From Saccoglossus kowalevskii (Eukaryota > Hemichordata > Enteropneusta > Harrimaniidae): DNA of 14,171 bases. A program made the position numbers and the translations under genes. Numbering within the stretch: the first letter of the stretch is position 1; each line of letters begins with the position of its first letter. The stretch covers positions 230,916-245,086 of the forward strand of contig NW_003129862.1 in NCBI RefSeq assembly GCF_000003605.2, written 5' to 3'. The notes beneath the pieces are model-generated. The model did no database searches. It worked only from the letters and a program-made list of their open reading frames with translations, and was not told the origin of the DNA. Of this stretch, positions 6,901 to 13,207 are shown one piece after another.

Positions 6901-8756
6901 ATATCTCCTCGCCTTCAATACATACAAATAAAACAAATGACGAATATGCTTGGTCGATTATTTGTTTTTCTATTGAAAAGAGATCGATTGTCCAGTAGAA
7001 GGCATGGTTTATACAACATGTGGTCCACTTTGCCCAGCGACATGTTTGGATCCCCATCCATTAGGTTCATGTACTGAACAGTGTATTGAGGGGTGTTTTT
7101 GTGGGGAAGGACTTGTTTTAGATGAAGGTGGAATATGTATCGAAGAATCTGCGTGCGGTTGCTACTATTTGGAGGCGCTGTTCAGGGTAATGTATGATAG
7201 CAATTAATTGGGCTGCTTGTTAAAAATGTTTATGCAATTAGTTTCTGTAACTGATTGATTTGACAACTACTTGTATAATAATAACTAGCAATTCATATTG
7301 GCTGGTCTTGGCTGAACTGTTTATGACAAACTGGAATTCTCATGCCAAGACTGAACCGCAAATAAACCAAATGTCATCTATAAACACGAATATAATGTAT
7401 CTATAAACATATGATTACCATGCATATACAAATATTGTTGTGTCATGAATATTCATTTTTAACATATTCATAATTTAATTGTTGCCTCTCAGTTGCATGA
7501 AGTGATGCCTAACGAGAAGACATGTTGTTGTGAAGGTAAGTGTGTACCAAGCCTATTTTCACTTCAATATTTGCTAACATTGTATACCATATTGCGCACA
7601 TTCAATAATGTATGTATTGTTTATTATGTATTTAGAAGACAAGCTATGTGTTGGTGAACGTTATTTTGAAGTCAATACAGACAAAGTAACTTGGTCTATG
7701 GCAAGAGACACTTGTGAAGCGAGAGGAGGAATGCTAGCCAAGCTGAATACAGAAATGACCGATACCCAAGTGAGGAGAAATATAGAGCAAAATAATCTTG
7801 GTGCTGGTATTTCAACTGGTTTTTGGTTTGGTTTGAATGACGGTGAAAATGAAGGGTCGTTTATCTGGAGCGATGGGACATCGCTGAATAATGGCGACTA
7901 CAGTAATTGGGCGAGAAGACAACCAAACAACAATATGAAAAACAGCCCAACAGGACAAGACTGTGCACAATTATGGTAAGCATTGAAGTGATTACAAACG
8001 GCTAATCGTGAAAAATTAAATATGAGATAAATCTTAAACAGAATTAAAAAAACTGAATAAGTAATTCGTTTGACCATATATAAGTACTTGTTTATCATAA
8101 TGCGGAACGCCAACGACAACTTATTCCAGAGAATAATTACGGTGATATTTTGACATTGTCGTTTCTTGTAATAATTCATTTGTTTTATTCAATCCAATGA
8201 ATATATTAGTAACCAGTTTGTTTCAATAAATTAATGTGAATGTCATTTATCATTATCTATATCTTGAAGTTATAGCAAGCTATTTAGAAATCATATTAAG
8301 CATTACAGAATATAATTTTCATGATCGAATACATAGATAGACCCGGCTATTTTCATTATGTAGTGTATTTCCTTAAATTTAATCTCGCATTTTTGTCACT
8401 AAATTGTCTCTAGATATAATGTTGCGCTATTTCAGAATTTTCTTATAATTTATTCATATTTCTTATTTAATAATTAGATTTCCTACATGTGATGTAACAG
8501 TTACGTTATGATTTGTTTTTGATTTTAATTTTAATTTTATTCTATTTTTCAGGAAAAAAGTTGGTTATAAATGGGACGATAATAATTGTGATAACTTGGC
8601 TGGATATGTATGCGAATACAGTAAGATTATATTTGTTGTCTTAAAGTGTGTCTGATTCTATATCACTCAGCAATACATTTCAGGTAGAAACGTTTTCACA
8701 TTTTAATATGGCTTACTCACTATCTCGTTTCAGGTTTTGCCACAGCATGTCCATAA
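2901..8756 (+). CDS. Secreted TSP1-SMB-vWD-C8-TIL-C-type lectin mosaic protein (16 coding exons)
   Basis: Predicted coding exons: 2901-2940, 3092-3253, 3532-3626, 4064-4232, 4641-4793, 4902-5012, 5226-5440, 5673-5780, 5884-6039, 6149-6350, 6460-6639, 6981-7186, 7493-7535, 7636-7975, 8553-8620, 8734-8756. Every intron is GT...AG and all phases agree (1,1,0,1,1,1,0,0,0,1,1,0,1,2,1), giving 2271 nt and 756 residues with TAA at 8754. Domain order: signal peptide 1-18, TSP1 about 20-64, GCFK/WSC-like module about 68-155, six-cysteine module 156-206, somatomedin B 207-243, vWD about 244-443, C8 about 453-530, TIL about 531-594, C-type lectin 614-749. No transmembrane segment follows the signal peptide, so the product should be secreted or matrix-bound. 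Known families suggest adhesion, gel or matrix assembly, or sugar recognition; which one is inference. Introns are compact (about 100-577 bp). The main doubt is intron 6, where two adjacent genes or two isoforms are possible. I know no specific named orthologue. Confidence 0.85.
3092..3253 (+). CDS. Exon 2: thrombospondin type 1 repeat
   Basis: A single phase 1-1 exon encodes residues 14-67. It carries the W-motif WSQWSVW (Trp-20, 23, 26), then CSVTCGGG at 29-36, then the Arg/Cys ladder TRTC...TRTC and a last Cys in VDCP. Six cysteines are present, as usual for the family. In known TSP1 repeats the WxxW tryptophans are C-mannosylated and the Thr of CSVTCG (Thr-32) is O-fucosylated; both motifs are intact here. 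TSP1 modules bind matrix glycans and proteins. The symmetric phase makes this a shuffle-ready cassette. Confidence 0.92.
3297..3329 (+). other. Potential G-quadruplex in intron 2
   Basis: Four runs of GGGG occur at 3297-3300, 3307-3310, 3312-3315 and 3326-3329, with loops of 6, 1 and 10 bases, on the sense strand 43 bp after the exon 2 donor. This is a full four-run pattern in otherwise AT-rich DNA. Folding in the pre-mRNA could influence use of the nearby 5' splice site; that is inference. Confidence 0.6.
3532..4232 (+). CDS. Exons 3-4: GCFK-type cysteine-rich module (WSC-like)
   Basis: Exon 3 (3532-3626) and exon 4 (4064-4232) join in phase 0 and encode residues 68-155. The module opens with MGCFKF, has a central [21 protein letters not shown] stretch (given here as GCARAA, then [10 protein letters not shown]), then [12 protein letters not shown] and ends with VYKI. 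This spacing of Cys, aromatic residues and NGEC, together with a closing VYxI, resembles modules common in invertebrate extracellular proteins that are distantly WSC-like. WSC domains are carbohydrate-linked; function here is inferred only. Intron 3 between the two exons contains a tetranucleotide array. Confidence 0.7.
3931..3968 (+). repeat. (TAAC)n microsatellite in intron 3
   Basis: About nine and a half uninterrupted TAAC units fill 3931-3968, about 95 bp upstream of the exon 4 acceptor. Each unit recreates CTAAC, which resembles a branch-point core. Several AG dinucleotides lie between the array and the acceptor at 4062-4063, so a nearer branch point is more likely to be used. It is a candidate length-polymorphic marker. 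Confidence 0.9.
4641..4793 (+). CDS. Exon 5: unassigned six-cysteine module
   Basis: A phase 1-1 exon encodes residues 156-206. It contains six cysteines in the order WECP, GFCM, GVCT, HYCH and a CC pair in AICCP. The ending CCP recalls WAP-like or antistasin-like modules, but the spacing does not match either well enough to name. It lies between the WSC-like module and somatomedin B and is bounded by phase-1 introns, so it behaves as an independent cassette. The acceptor is AAATAG and the donor GTAAGT. Confidence 0.75.
4902..5012 (+). CDS. Exon 6: somatomedin B domain
   Basis: This exon encodes residues 207-243 with the eight-cysteine somatomedin B signature: Cys-209, 213, 222, 224, 228, 234, 235 and 242, including CWC and GDCC. 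Length and spacing are canonical. In vitronectin and ENPP-type proteins this knot mediates protein contacts such as PAI-1 or integrin-linked binding; the partner here is unknown. The phases are 1 and 1. The donor is GTATGA, and reading on into the intron gives 19 more codons and then TAG at 5069-5071. Confidence 0.93.
5015..5225 (+). promoter_or_regulatory. Intron 6 with internal 3'-end and start-like signals
   Basis: Within 213 bp the intron contains, in order, TATATAT at 5038-5044, an in-frame stop for read-through of exon 6 at 5069-5071, AATAAA at 5095-5100, and an ATG at 5147 in frame with exon 7. The acceptor at 5224-5225 lacks a clear pyrimidine tract, and the junction reads CAG/GTAAAG, which also fits a donor. 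Together these could mark intronic polyadenylation plus an internal promoter, or a border between two genes. Each signal alone is common in AT-rich DNA. Confidence 0.35.
5147..5440 (+). CDS. Alternative start: signal peptide-like segment fused to vWD exon
   Basis: From the ATG at 5147 the frame stays open through 5225 straight into exon 7. The first 25 or so residues begin [14 protein letters not shown] and continue as a hydrophobic stretch ending near HVYA, a good signal-peptide shape with cleavage likely after Ala. The frame is also open further upstream, to an ATG at 5075. If used, it would give a shorter secreted vWD-C8-TIL-lectin product without TSP1, the six-cysteine module and somatomedin B. 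The alternative is that this is plain intron that happens to be open. No transcript evidence is available. Confidence 0.35.
5226..6260 (+). CDS. Exons 7-10: von Willebrand factor type D domain
   Basis: Four exons (5226-5440, 5673-5780, 5884-6039 and the first part of 6149-6350) encode residues 244 to about 443. The domain opens with [13 protein letters not shown] (GDPH at 252-255), then [10 protein letters not shown], and later has the motif [10 protein letters not shown] at 382-391 followed by DDF. These are the hallmarks of vWD. CGLC is the CXXC motif proposed to help disulfide-linked assembly in vWF and mucins, and the acidic residues after it match the calcium-binding loop of the family. 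Internal introns are all phase 0. The domain precedes C8 and TIL in the standard order of mucin, vWF and zonadhesin-type proteins. Confidence 0.93.
6261..6639 (+). CDS. End of exon 10 and exon 11: C8 domain
   Basis: The last part of exon 10 (to 6350) and exon 11 (6460-6639) encode residues about 444-530. The C8 cysteines are visible in NQLCDEL, PNCMG, VSCVMDV, EGCSI, SLCNAAG and TQCG. The linker before it contains a dibasic Lys-Arg in AGKRSV. Exon 10 also has an internal GTAAGC at 6270 in the same phase as its normal donor, so use of that site would remove 27 codons, including the first C8 cysteine. C8 normally packs against vWD and TIL. Confidence 0.88.
6981..7186 (+). CDS. Exon 12: TIL (trypsin-inhibitor-like) domain
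   Basis: Residues 531-599 include [20 protein letters not shown], then [16 protein letters not shown], then [11 protein letters not shown]. This is the TIL cysteine pattern that follows C8 in vWD assemblies. Free TIL modules inhibit proteases, but in vWD-C8-TIL units they are structural. The acceptor chosen (AAAAG at 6976-6980) is followed by AG; only the first of the two overlapping acceptors keeps the frame. Confidence 0.92.
7493..7535 (+). CDS. Exon 13: short linker exon after TIL
   Basis: This 43-nt exon encodes residues 600-613, ending in a CCC run (Cys-Cys-Cys-Glu). It joins in phase 0 to exon 12, whose end reads [10 protein letters not shown], and in phase 1 to the lectin exon. The acceptor CCTCTCAG and donor GTAAGT are both good. 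The cysteines probably complete the TIL or the short VWC-like extension that often follows it. As a very small exon it is easily missed by gene finders. Confidence 0.75.
7636..8620 (+). CDS. Exons 14-15: C-type lectin-like domain
   Basis: Exon 14 (7636-7975) and exon 15 (8553-8620) join in phase 2 inside a Trp codon and encode residues 614-749. Core marks are [37 protein letters not shown] at 709-712, QDCAQLW, then WDDNNC and GYVCEY. Canonical cysteines 640, 723, 739 and 747 give the two standard disulfides. QPN sits where Ca-dependent lectins have EPN or QPD, and WDD replaces the usual WND, so calcium and sugar binding are plausible but the specificity is unclear. Cys-618 is extra. Two diverged copies of this exon lie on the other strand near 10.7 and 11.4 kb. 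Confidence 0.93.
8734..8756 (+). CDS. Exon 16: C-terminal tail with final cysteine
   Basis: After a strong acceptor (CGTTTCAG) the exon completes a Ser codon and encodes FATACP before TAA at 8754-8756. It adds one more cysteine (Cys-755), a possible partner for Cys-618 at the start of the lectin domain or for an intermolecular bond. If the intron were kept, the frame would run from exon 15 into different codons, so splicing decides this end. Confidence 0.7.
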
Positions 8757-8917
8757 TCGCTCTATACTGACCAGTACGTGATATATCAAACAAAGAAATG
8801 AACATAATCGTTAGTATTTCGGCGCATGCGTACTTGTAGTATTATTTTAAACAGCTTGCTTCACGTAATCTATATTACCGTTTGCATGTAACTGTTAATA
8901 TTCTGAATGATACTTAT

Positions 8918-8923
8918 ATTAAA
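8918..8923 (+). terminator. Candidate polyadenylation signal of the mosaic gene
   Basis: ATTAAA, the commonest variant of AATAAA, lies 162 bp after the stop codon and is followed within 40 bp by a T/G-rich stretch (TTTTGCTTTTGTCGTTTGTC). That arrangement fits a cleavage and polyadenylation site. Other A/T-rich hexamers nearby could serve instead. Confidence 0.4.
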
Positions 8924-8929
8924 TGTCTT

Positions 8930-10230
8930 TAACTCATTTTGCTTTTGTCGTTTGTCATGATTATTAGTAAATAGTAATATCCAATTGCACGGAACTCAAC
9001 TCAAATACAATAAGGAATATTGGACCGATGGTTAACTATGAACATCATAGTAATTAGGGATTTAGAAAACGATGAAATGAATCGTCATGAACAATTGGTC
9101 ATCGATAGGTTGGTTATCAACACATTCATCATATATTTTACCATAATCAAATGGTGTTTACGAACATCTGATATAAACCGAGAATTAATAGTTTATTATT
9201 TCGTGCCATGTGTTTTTTTTGTCAGTATTCACAGAGTCAATATATGTAAATATCTACGCACATTACACGTTTGTCAATGACACATACTTTAAACTATGAT
9301 GGTAACATGAATTGTACACAGTTTTTAATGTTTGTATTGCCAACGCAATTTACATATACTGAGGGCTATTTAGTGTTAGTAATGGTTTCAATATTATAAA
9401 ATGGGGTGGGTGGTGGGGTAGAACAGATTATTGTTTTTTTCTATCAAGTAAAACTGACGTACCTATATATCGTGATTATATATCTTCAAAACAATGAACA
9501 TTGTCAGAGTACCTCTCGGCCTGTTAGCACAATATTCACTTTGACGCTCGGGCTTATTTTGCGGTAATCTAAATGGCTGCTCAATGAAAATGTGAGGCTA
9601 TAATCGTTTCAAAAGAATTTAACAAAACATTGAAATACACACATATGGAACATTGCAGGGCAAAGGTTAACTTTAAAAACAATTGTGGGGGCGTTATTAT
9701 CGGGAATTCACTGCATCCATCCTTAGAGCACTCTACTCAGATTTAGCCAATATTATCACATATTATATTTGCAAGCCAAATAAAACAAACCGTTCACCTA
9801 TGTCAATGAATTAGTGGTCTTATTCATAGAGACGTCAGCAAATGCACTAACTCTAGGCTAGTTAGTTTAAACTTTGTTCAGTATACATAATTAAAAGATC
9901 ACTGAGCGCTGTAATATTGTCACTACGATATCTGTCGGGATTGACCATCTCTGGTTTAATGGTGATGTAATGTATAAACACAAGTGTGTTTAGTTGTTAT
10001 CTATTTTTATGTTCGCTTGTACATTCACTTTTACAGATATTGAATTTCACATTTATTATAAAATACAACAACATACTTGTACTACCCGGTCAACCAATAA
10101 TAATCTCACCGCTGAGGGTGCTATATAGATTTCTCACTCACTGCAGTACGATGTATTTTAATATATGGCAAAGAATTTGAGATGGTAATCGCATAAGTTA
10201 TTAGTCTATGCACAAGCAGGAGAGAACTAA
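8930..10230. other. AT-rich intergenic region, no gene recognised
   Basis: The small open frames here (for example 9020-9280 and 9986-10180) show no family motif and no splice context. The only structure I see is a G-rich tract at 9403-9418 (runs of 4, 3, 2 and 4 G). It could form a two-layer or bulged quadruplex but falls short of four full G3 runs. Confidence 0.55.
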
Positions 10231-10239
10231 ACTTAAAGC

Positions 10240-10520
10240 GCGGTAGTCGTCGCGCTGCGCATGTGCGAGATATATGGGTCTCATATAAACAAAGATGGCG
10301 ACTTTGACTGTTGCGCAGATCAACGAGTACGAACTGAGACGTTTCCAAGCTTTAATTGGGTAATTTTCATGTTATTGGAAGGTATCGAAAGAGTCACCAG
10401 TGGTAATTAGTAAAAGTCGCGCCCAGGTCAAACCTCATACTTTCCATTTGAAGAGCGCAGTGGGTTGTGGGAAAATCCATGTTTATCAACACAAATGTGA
10501 CACAGCGCGACGACCACCGC
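10240..10520. repeat. GC-rich inverted repeat pair, possible MITE remnant
   Basis: The 18 bases at 10240-10257 and the reverse complement of 10503-10520 match at 17 of 18 positions (core GTCGTCGCGCTG), giving a 281-bp unit. The pairing weakens rapidly outside these arms. A second, nested pair (TTTATCAACA at 10481-10490 and TGTTGATAAA near 10527-10536) brackets the right arm. This could be a decayed non-autonomous DNA transposon or paired regulatory sites. No target-site duplication was evident by eye. Confidence 0.45.
10256..10359 (+). promoter_or_regulatory. NRF1/YY1-like promoter block with a possible first exon
   Basis: TGCGCATGTGCG at 10256-10267 differs at one position from the palindromic NRF1 site. 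Nearby AAAGATGGCGAC around 10292-10302 resembles a YY1 site overlapping a well-placed ATG at 10295. The frame encodes 21 full codons starting MATLTVAQINEYE before a possible donor (GGGTAATT, GT at 10360); without splicing it stops at 10361. TGTGGGAA at 10466-10473 is a perfect Su(H)/RBPJ-type site. Such a cluster would suit a housekeeping promoter, but I found no downstream exon and do not recognise the peptide. Confidence 0.3.
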
Positions 10521-10711
10521 CCTTTTGTTGATAAATGATAAAGTTTCCCAATAATTATTTTATCATAAGCTATTCACAATAATAAATTACACGATCACTG
10601 ATATCGGTTTTTAGAAAATCATATGTTTATGTTATTATTATATGTTTAATACACAGACTTTTAGTCACAAACGTAAAAAAATGATACTTTCAAATAAATA
10701 TAAAAAAAAAC

Positions 10712-10852
10712 GTTTCCATCGCTCCAGACAAATGTTCGTTCGTTGTCAACATCATTTAAATCAAACCAGAAACCATTGGGGACGCTAAGATCAAATTCAT
10801 ATTTATATTCACTCCCATCGTCCGAATCGCTGAGTTTTGCTAAAGCCGGCCA
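10712..10852 (-). pseudogene. C-type lectin domain fragment (central part), minus strand
   Basis: Read on the minus strand, the frame gives WPALAKLSDSDDG, then VPNGFWFDLNDVDNERTF and VWSDGN. This matches GGMLAKL...[20 protein letters not shown] of the intact lectin exon at 7725-7887 residue for residue in the core. Similarity stops after WSDGN, where the sequence turns into a T run and AT-rich DNA; the QPN and the last three cysteines are absent nearby. The frame is still open across the fragment and upstream to beyond 10880. It is most likely a truncated duplicate; an exon of a highly diverged lectin gene is the alternative. Confidence 0.75.
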
Positions 10853-10939
10853 TTCATAACCGGCCCTCGAACCCGTGCGTGATTGTGTTAGGACAAGCTG
10901 TATTCAATGCAGCTAAATTGAGTCATTTGATTAGGCGCG

Positions 10940-11140
10940 CCAAGGAGCTGGCGCCACCAATCAGCGTTGCTGTATCATAAATGTGAAGGTCGGGAGCTCA
11001 TCGCAGATTAAAACACGAGCAGCGTGAAGGCTTTGCACTGATTCACCAGGAGTCAAGAACAGAAGGCCTGTATGTTTGTGGGCAAGTGAATGAAGACGAT
11101 GGAATTTCTAAATATTTGTGCAAACTGTGTCGTTTCTTTC
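10940..11140 (+). promoter_or_regulatory. CCAAT-containing GC-rich stretch with a possible short first exon
   Basis: ACCAATCA (CCAAT at 10957-10961) follows a GGCGCGCC palindrome in a locally CpG-rich segment. An ATG at 11090 opens 17 codons (MKTMEFLNICANCVVSF), mostly hydrophobic after the start, that end exactly at a near-perfect donor GTGAGT at 11141. This could be a promoter plus a first coding exon on the + strand. No continuing exon was recognised downstream, where the retroelement lies, so it may be orphaned or chance. Confidence 0.25.
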
Positions 11141-11230
11141 GTGAGTTCTGATTAGGTGATGCAAATGAGCCGAAGGGAATCTTTTAATCGCTTGAGGGCG
11201 TGCGACATACAGTATATCATGGTGAAATCT

Positions 11231-11276
11231 GCCAAGGGTCAATTTTAAGGCTTCGGCCGAATAAATGGCCCTTGGC
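11231..11276. repeat. Imperfect 46-bp palindrome with a TTCG centre
   Basis: GCCAAGGG at 11231-11238 pairs with CCCTTGGC at 11269-11276, and inner GGC/GCC pairs close a TTCG loop; about 16 of 21 arm positions match. It starts 19 bp from the point where lectin similarity ends at 11295, so it may mark an insertion or rearrangement point. Confidence 0.5.
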
Positions 11277-11294
11277 TGGCGAAGATGATTCACT

Positions 11295-11437
11295 CCTGAT
11301 TTGTGTATCACCTGATTTTGTATCTACCCTGGCCAGCATCCAACCTCGAATTTCGCATGTGTCTTTTGCCGTCAACCGATCTAATGTATCTGTGTTTACC
11401 TCAAAATATCGTGGACCAACACAAATCTTGTCTGTAA
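11295..11437 (-). pseudogene. C-type lectin domain fragment (N-terminal part), minus strand
   Basis: On the minus strand a TTTACAG acceptor ends at 11438 and is followed in phase 1 by codons giving [16 protein letters not shown], then KDTCEIRGWMLARVDT and GDTQIR. The intact lectin exon (7636-7797) reads [29 protein letters not shown] and DTQVRR at the same positions, and the acceptor phase is also the same. Similarity ends at 11295, and the frame then runs through an unrelated palindrome. The two minus-strand fragments overlap in homologous sequence, so they derive from two lectin copies or one rearranged copy, not simply one split domain. Confidence 0.8.
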
Positions 11438-11967
11438 CTGTAAATGTACAATACAAATGTCAACCTTGTTATTGGTTATGCAAAATATTATTATACATCT
11501 GTCACCGTAACGGGGTATTTTCATCATACCATATAAGGAAATGCGAATTCCAAATATGAAATGATTACGCGCGTAAGCGTCCTCTAACAATAAAAACAAA
11601 CAAGGCTATCACCAGGGGTTTAACCAATCTCCCAGGCAGAGTTTTATTCCTACAAATATATCTCTGCCACCACGCGATATATTGTCGTTGATTGGTCAAT
11701 GCGTCGCAGTGGTACTACTTTCAAAGACGCCCAACAAAATTTTGCCATGCAGGTGTTCACTTTTCGAATCCGACGAAAGAGTACGCGTTGTTTGTAGATT
11801 ATGGCTGTTTTCAAAGTGAGAAACTCATTTTTTTATTTTCTGTAGCAGAAACGGTGTGGCAGTAGGATGATTTAGCCGTCAATATAGTAAAATATTTAGC
11901 AGTATTGTGAAAAGTTTGGTTAATTTAGGATAACTCTAGATAGTTTCTAGGTAGGTAGGCAGGCACA
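11438..11967. other. Spacer before the retroelement, no gene recognised
   Basis: No domain was recognised in either strand. Inverted CCAAT motifs occur near 11617-11623 (ACCAATC) and near 11691-11698 (GATTGGTC), and the last 30 bp before the retroelement contain a short GTAG/GCAG repeat. The point where the reverse transcriptase similarity begins (near 11968) follows a stop codon at 11956-11958, indicating 5' truncation of the element. Confidence 0.5.
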
Positions 11968-12447
11968 GCAGTCAACGATGGCATACCAAATGACATTTTT
12001 CTTGGTGATCCATATAAACTTCATTACTCACCAACTGACAACCTGATTCAAATTATAAACCATTATGGTCAAGGCTGCTTATTGTTCAAAGCCGACATAC
12101 GGCGTTGCTACAGATGGATTCCAGTCGATCCCCATGACTATCATCTGTTAGGTTTGGCATGGAGGGGATTACAGTTTTTCAATACCAAACTGCTATTCGG
12201 TCTTCGGTCAGCCGCCATGGCATGTAAAAGAACAACAAACAGGCTCATGTACATTTATCGCAAATTGGGATACCAGGCCACCAACTACATTGATGACTTT
12301 GAAGGAGGAGAGGCTCCAGGGAATGCACAGAAAGCCTACAACTCGCTCAAAGACACGATTACTAAGTACAGGTTTGAGCTGTCAATTGAAAAATGCTGCC
12401 CACCAACCACCTGTCTAACATTTTTGGGAATCAATTTGACACAATAA
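11968..12447 (+). pseudogene. YR-retroelement reverse transcriptase, 5'-truncated
   Basis: The open frame begins with AVNDGIPNDIF, continues with FKADIRRCYRWIPVDPHDYH, LLFGLRSAAMACKRTTN and the polymerase box YIDD at 12286-12297, and ends near FLGIN before TAA at 12445. First-Asp (KADI) and YxDD catalytic positions are intact. This style of RT (FGLRSAP-like block, YIDDF, FLGI-F) belongs to DIRS/Ngaro elements. Everything upstream of VNDG, including any gag, is missing. A single-base loss in the T run near 12433-12437 explains the shift to the next frame. Confidence 0.85.
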
Positions 12448-12701
12448 AGATGCAAGTTAGTATCCCAGAGCAAAAACTCAGTGAAGCAGAAGAGCTCAGG
12501 AAAAAATGCACCAAACGAGAGCTTCAATCACTCATTGGCAAGCTGGCATTTATAGCAGACTGTATACATCCTGCACGACTATTCCTGTGTCGCATGTTGG
12601 CACTCCTTCGTAAGACCAACAAGAAACATCATCATATTAAACTCGGTGCCTACTTCCATAGGGATGTATCATGGTGGATCGCATTCATGTATTGTTGCTA
12701 A
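12433..12701 (+). pseudogene. YR-retroelement RT thumb/connection, shifted frame
   Basis: In the next frame the protein resumes as FDTIKMQVSIPEQKL, followed by TKRELQSLIGKLAFIADCI, HPARLFLCRML and RDVSWWIAFM, then TAA. The KRELQSLIGKL and WWIAF motifs link RT to RNase H in DIRS/Ngaro polyproteins. A further frame change and a few lost codons separate this part from the RNase H core. Confidence 0.82.
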
Positions 12702-13197
12702 GAAACTCAGCACCAGATATACGACTTGCTACGGATGCATGCCTTACTGGTTATGGTGGCTGGCTCCAAAAAAACACACAAGTGTTATTGAGTACTTTCA
12801 TACTGAATTCCCTACCACAATGCTTAACATGCCAATAGCCGCACTGAAGCTGACATCCATTCTGGTTGCACTACGCCTATGGGCAATGCAGTTATCGGGA
12901 AAATCACTCATTATATACCGTGATAACCTAGTCTATGTTTACATCATTAACTCTGGGTCTGGCAGAGAGGAGCAGTTACTTCAAATCGAGAGAAATATCT
13001 GGTTGATAACGACAACATACAATATACGGCTAAGGGAAACTCATTTGTATGGGGTGGACAACAGAGCAGCCAATCTACTTTCACGGTGGCACCAGCACCA
13101 ATCCCATGAAGTGAATTTCATCAGCTCTATGTCACAATTTAAACTGGTAGAACAACATGTGCAAGAACTAGATTTTATAATTAACCATAAAATTTGA
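12695..13197 (+). pseudogene. YR-retroelement RNase H, broken by a frameshift
   Basis: One frame from 12695 encodes SAPDIRLATDACLTGYGGW, the first RNase H active-site block (TDA). After a run of seven A near 12767-12773 the similarity moves to another frame: YFHTEFP, ALKLTSILVALRLWA, then YRDNLVYVYIINSGSGR, and finally HLYGVDNRAANLLSRWH before TGA at 13195. The E, DN and DNRAANLLSRW blocks match the RNase H-like end of DIRS/Ngaro polyproteins. No adenine methyltransferase domain follows, which argues against a DIRS1/PAT-type element. Confidence 0.82.
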
Positions 13198-13207
13198 TAT
13201 TTTAGGT

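Noticed and set aside
6826-7077. 83-codon open frame overlapping the TIL exon
   Set aside because: It lies in a different frame from TIL and is mostly intron; the TIL frame carries the cysteine pattern.
9403-9418. G-rich tract as a G-quadruplex
   Set aside because: Runs are 4, 3, 2 and 4, so a full three-layer quadruplex is not satisfied and no gene is nearby.
10284-10289. TATAAA next to the ATG at 10295
   Set aside because: It is only six bases upstream of the ATG, too close to serve as a TATA box for that start.
10845-10880. B-box-like GGGTTCGAGG on the minus strand suggesting a tRNA
   Set aside because: The flanking bases do not form a T-arm stem and no A box or acceptor stem was found; the stretch belongs to the lectin relic frame.
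11200-11559. 119-codon open frame on the plus strand
   Set aside because: It is the antisense shadow of lectin relic B and shows no motif of its own.
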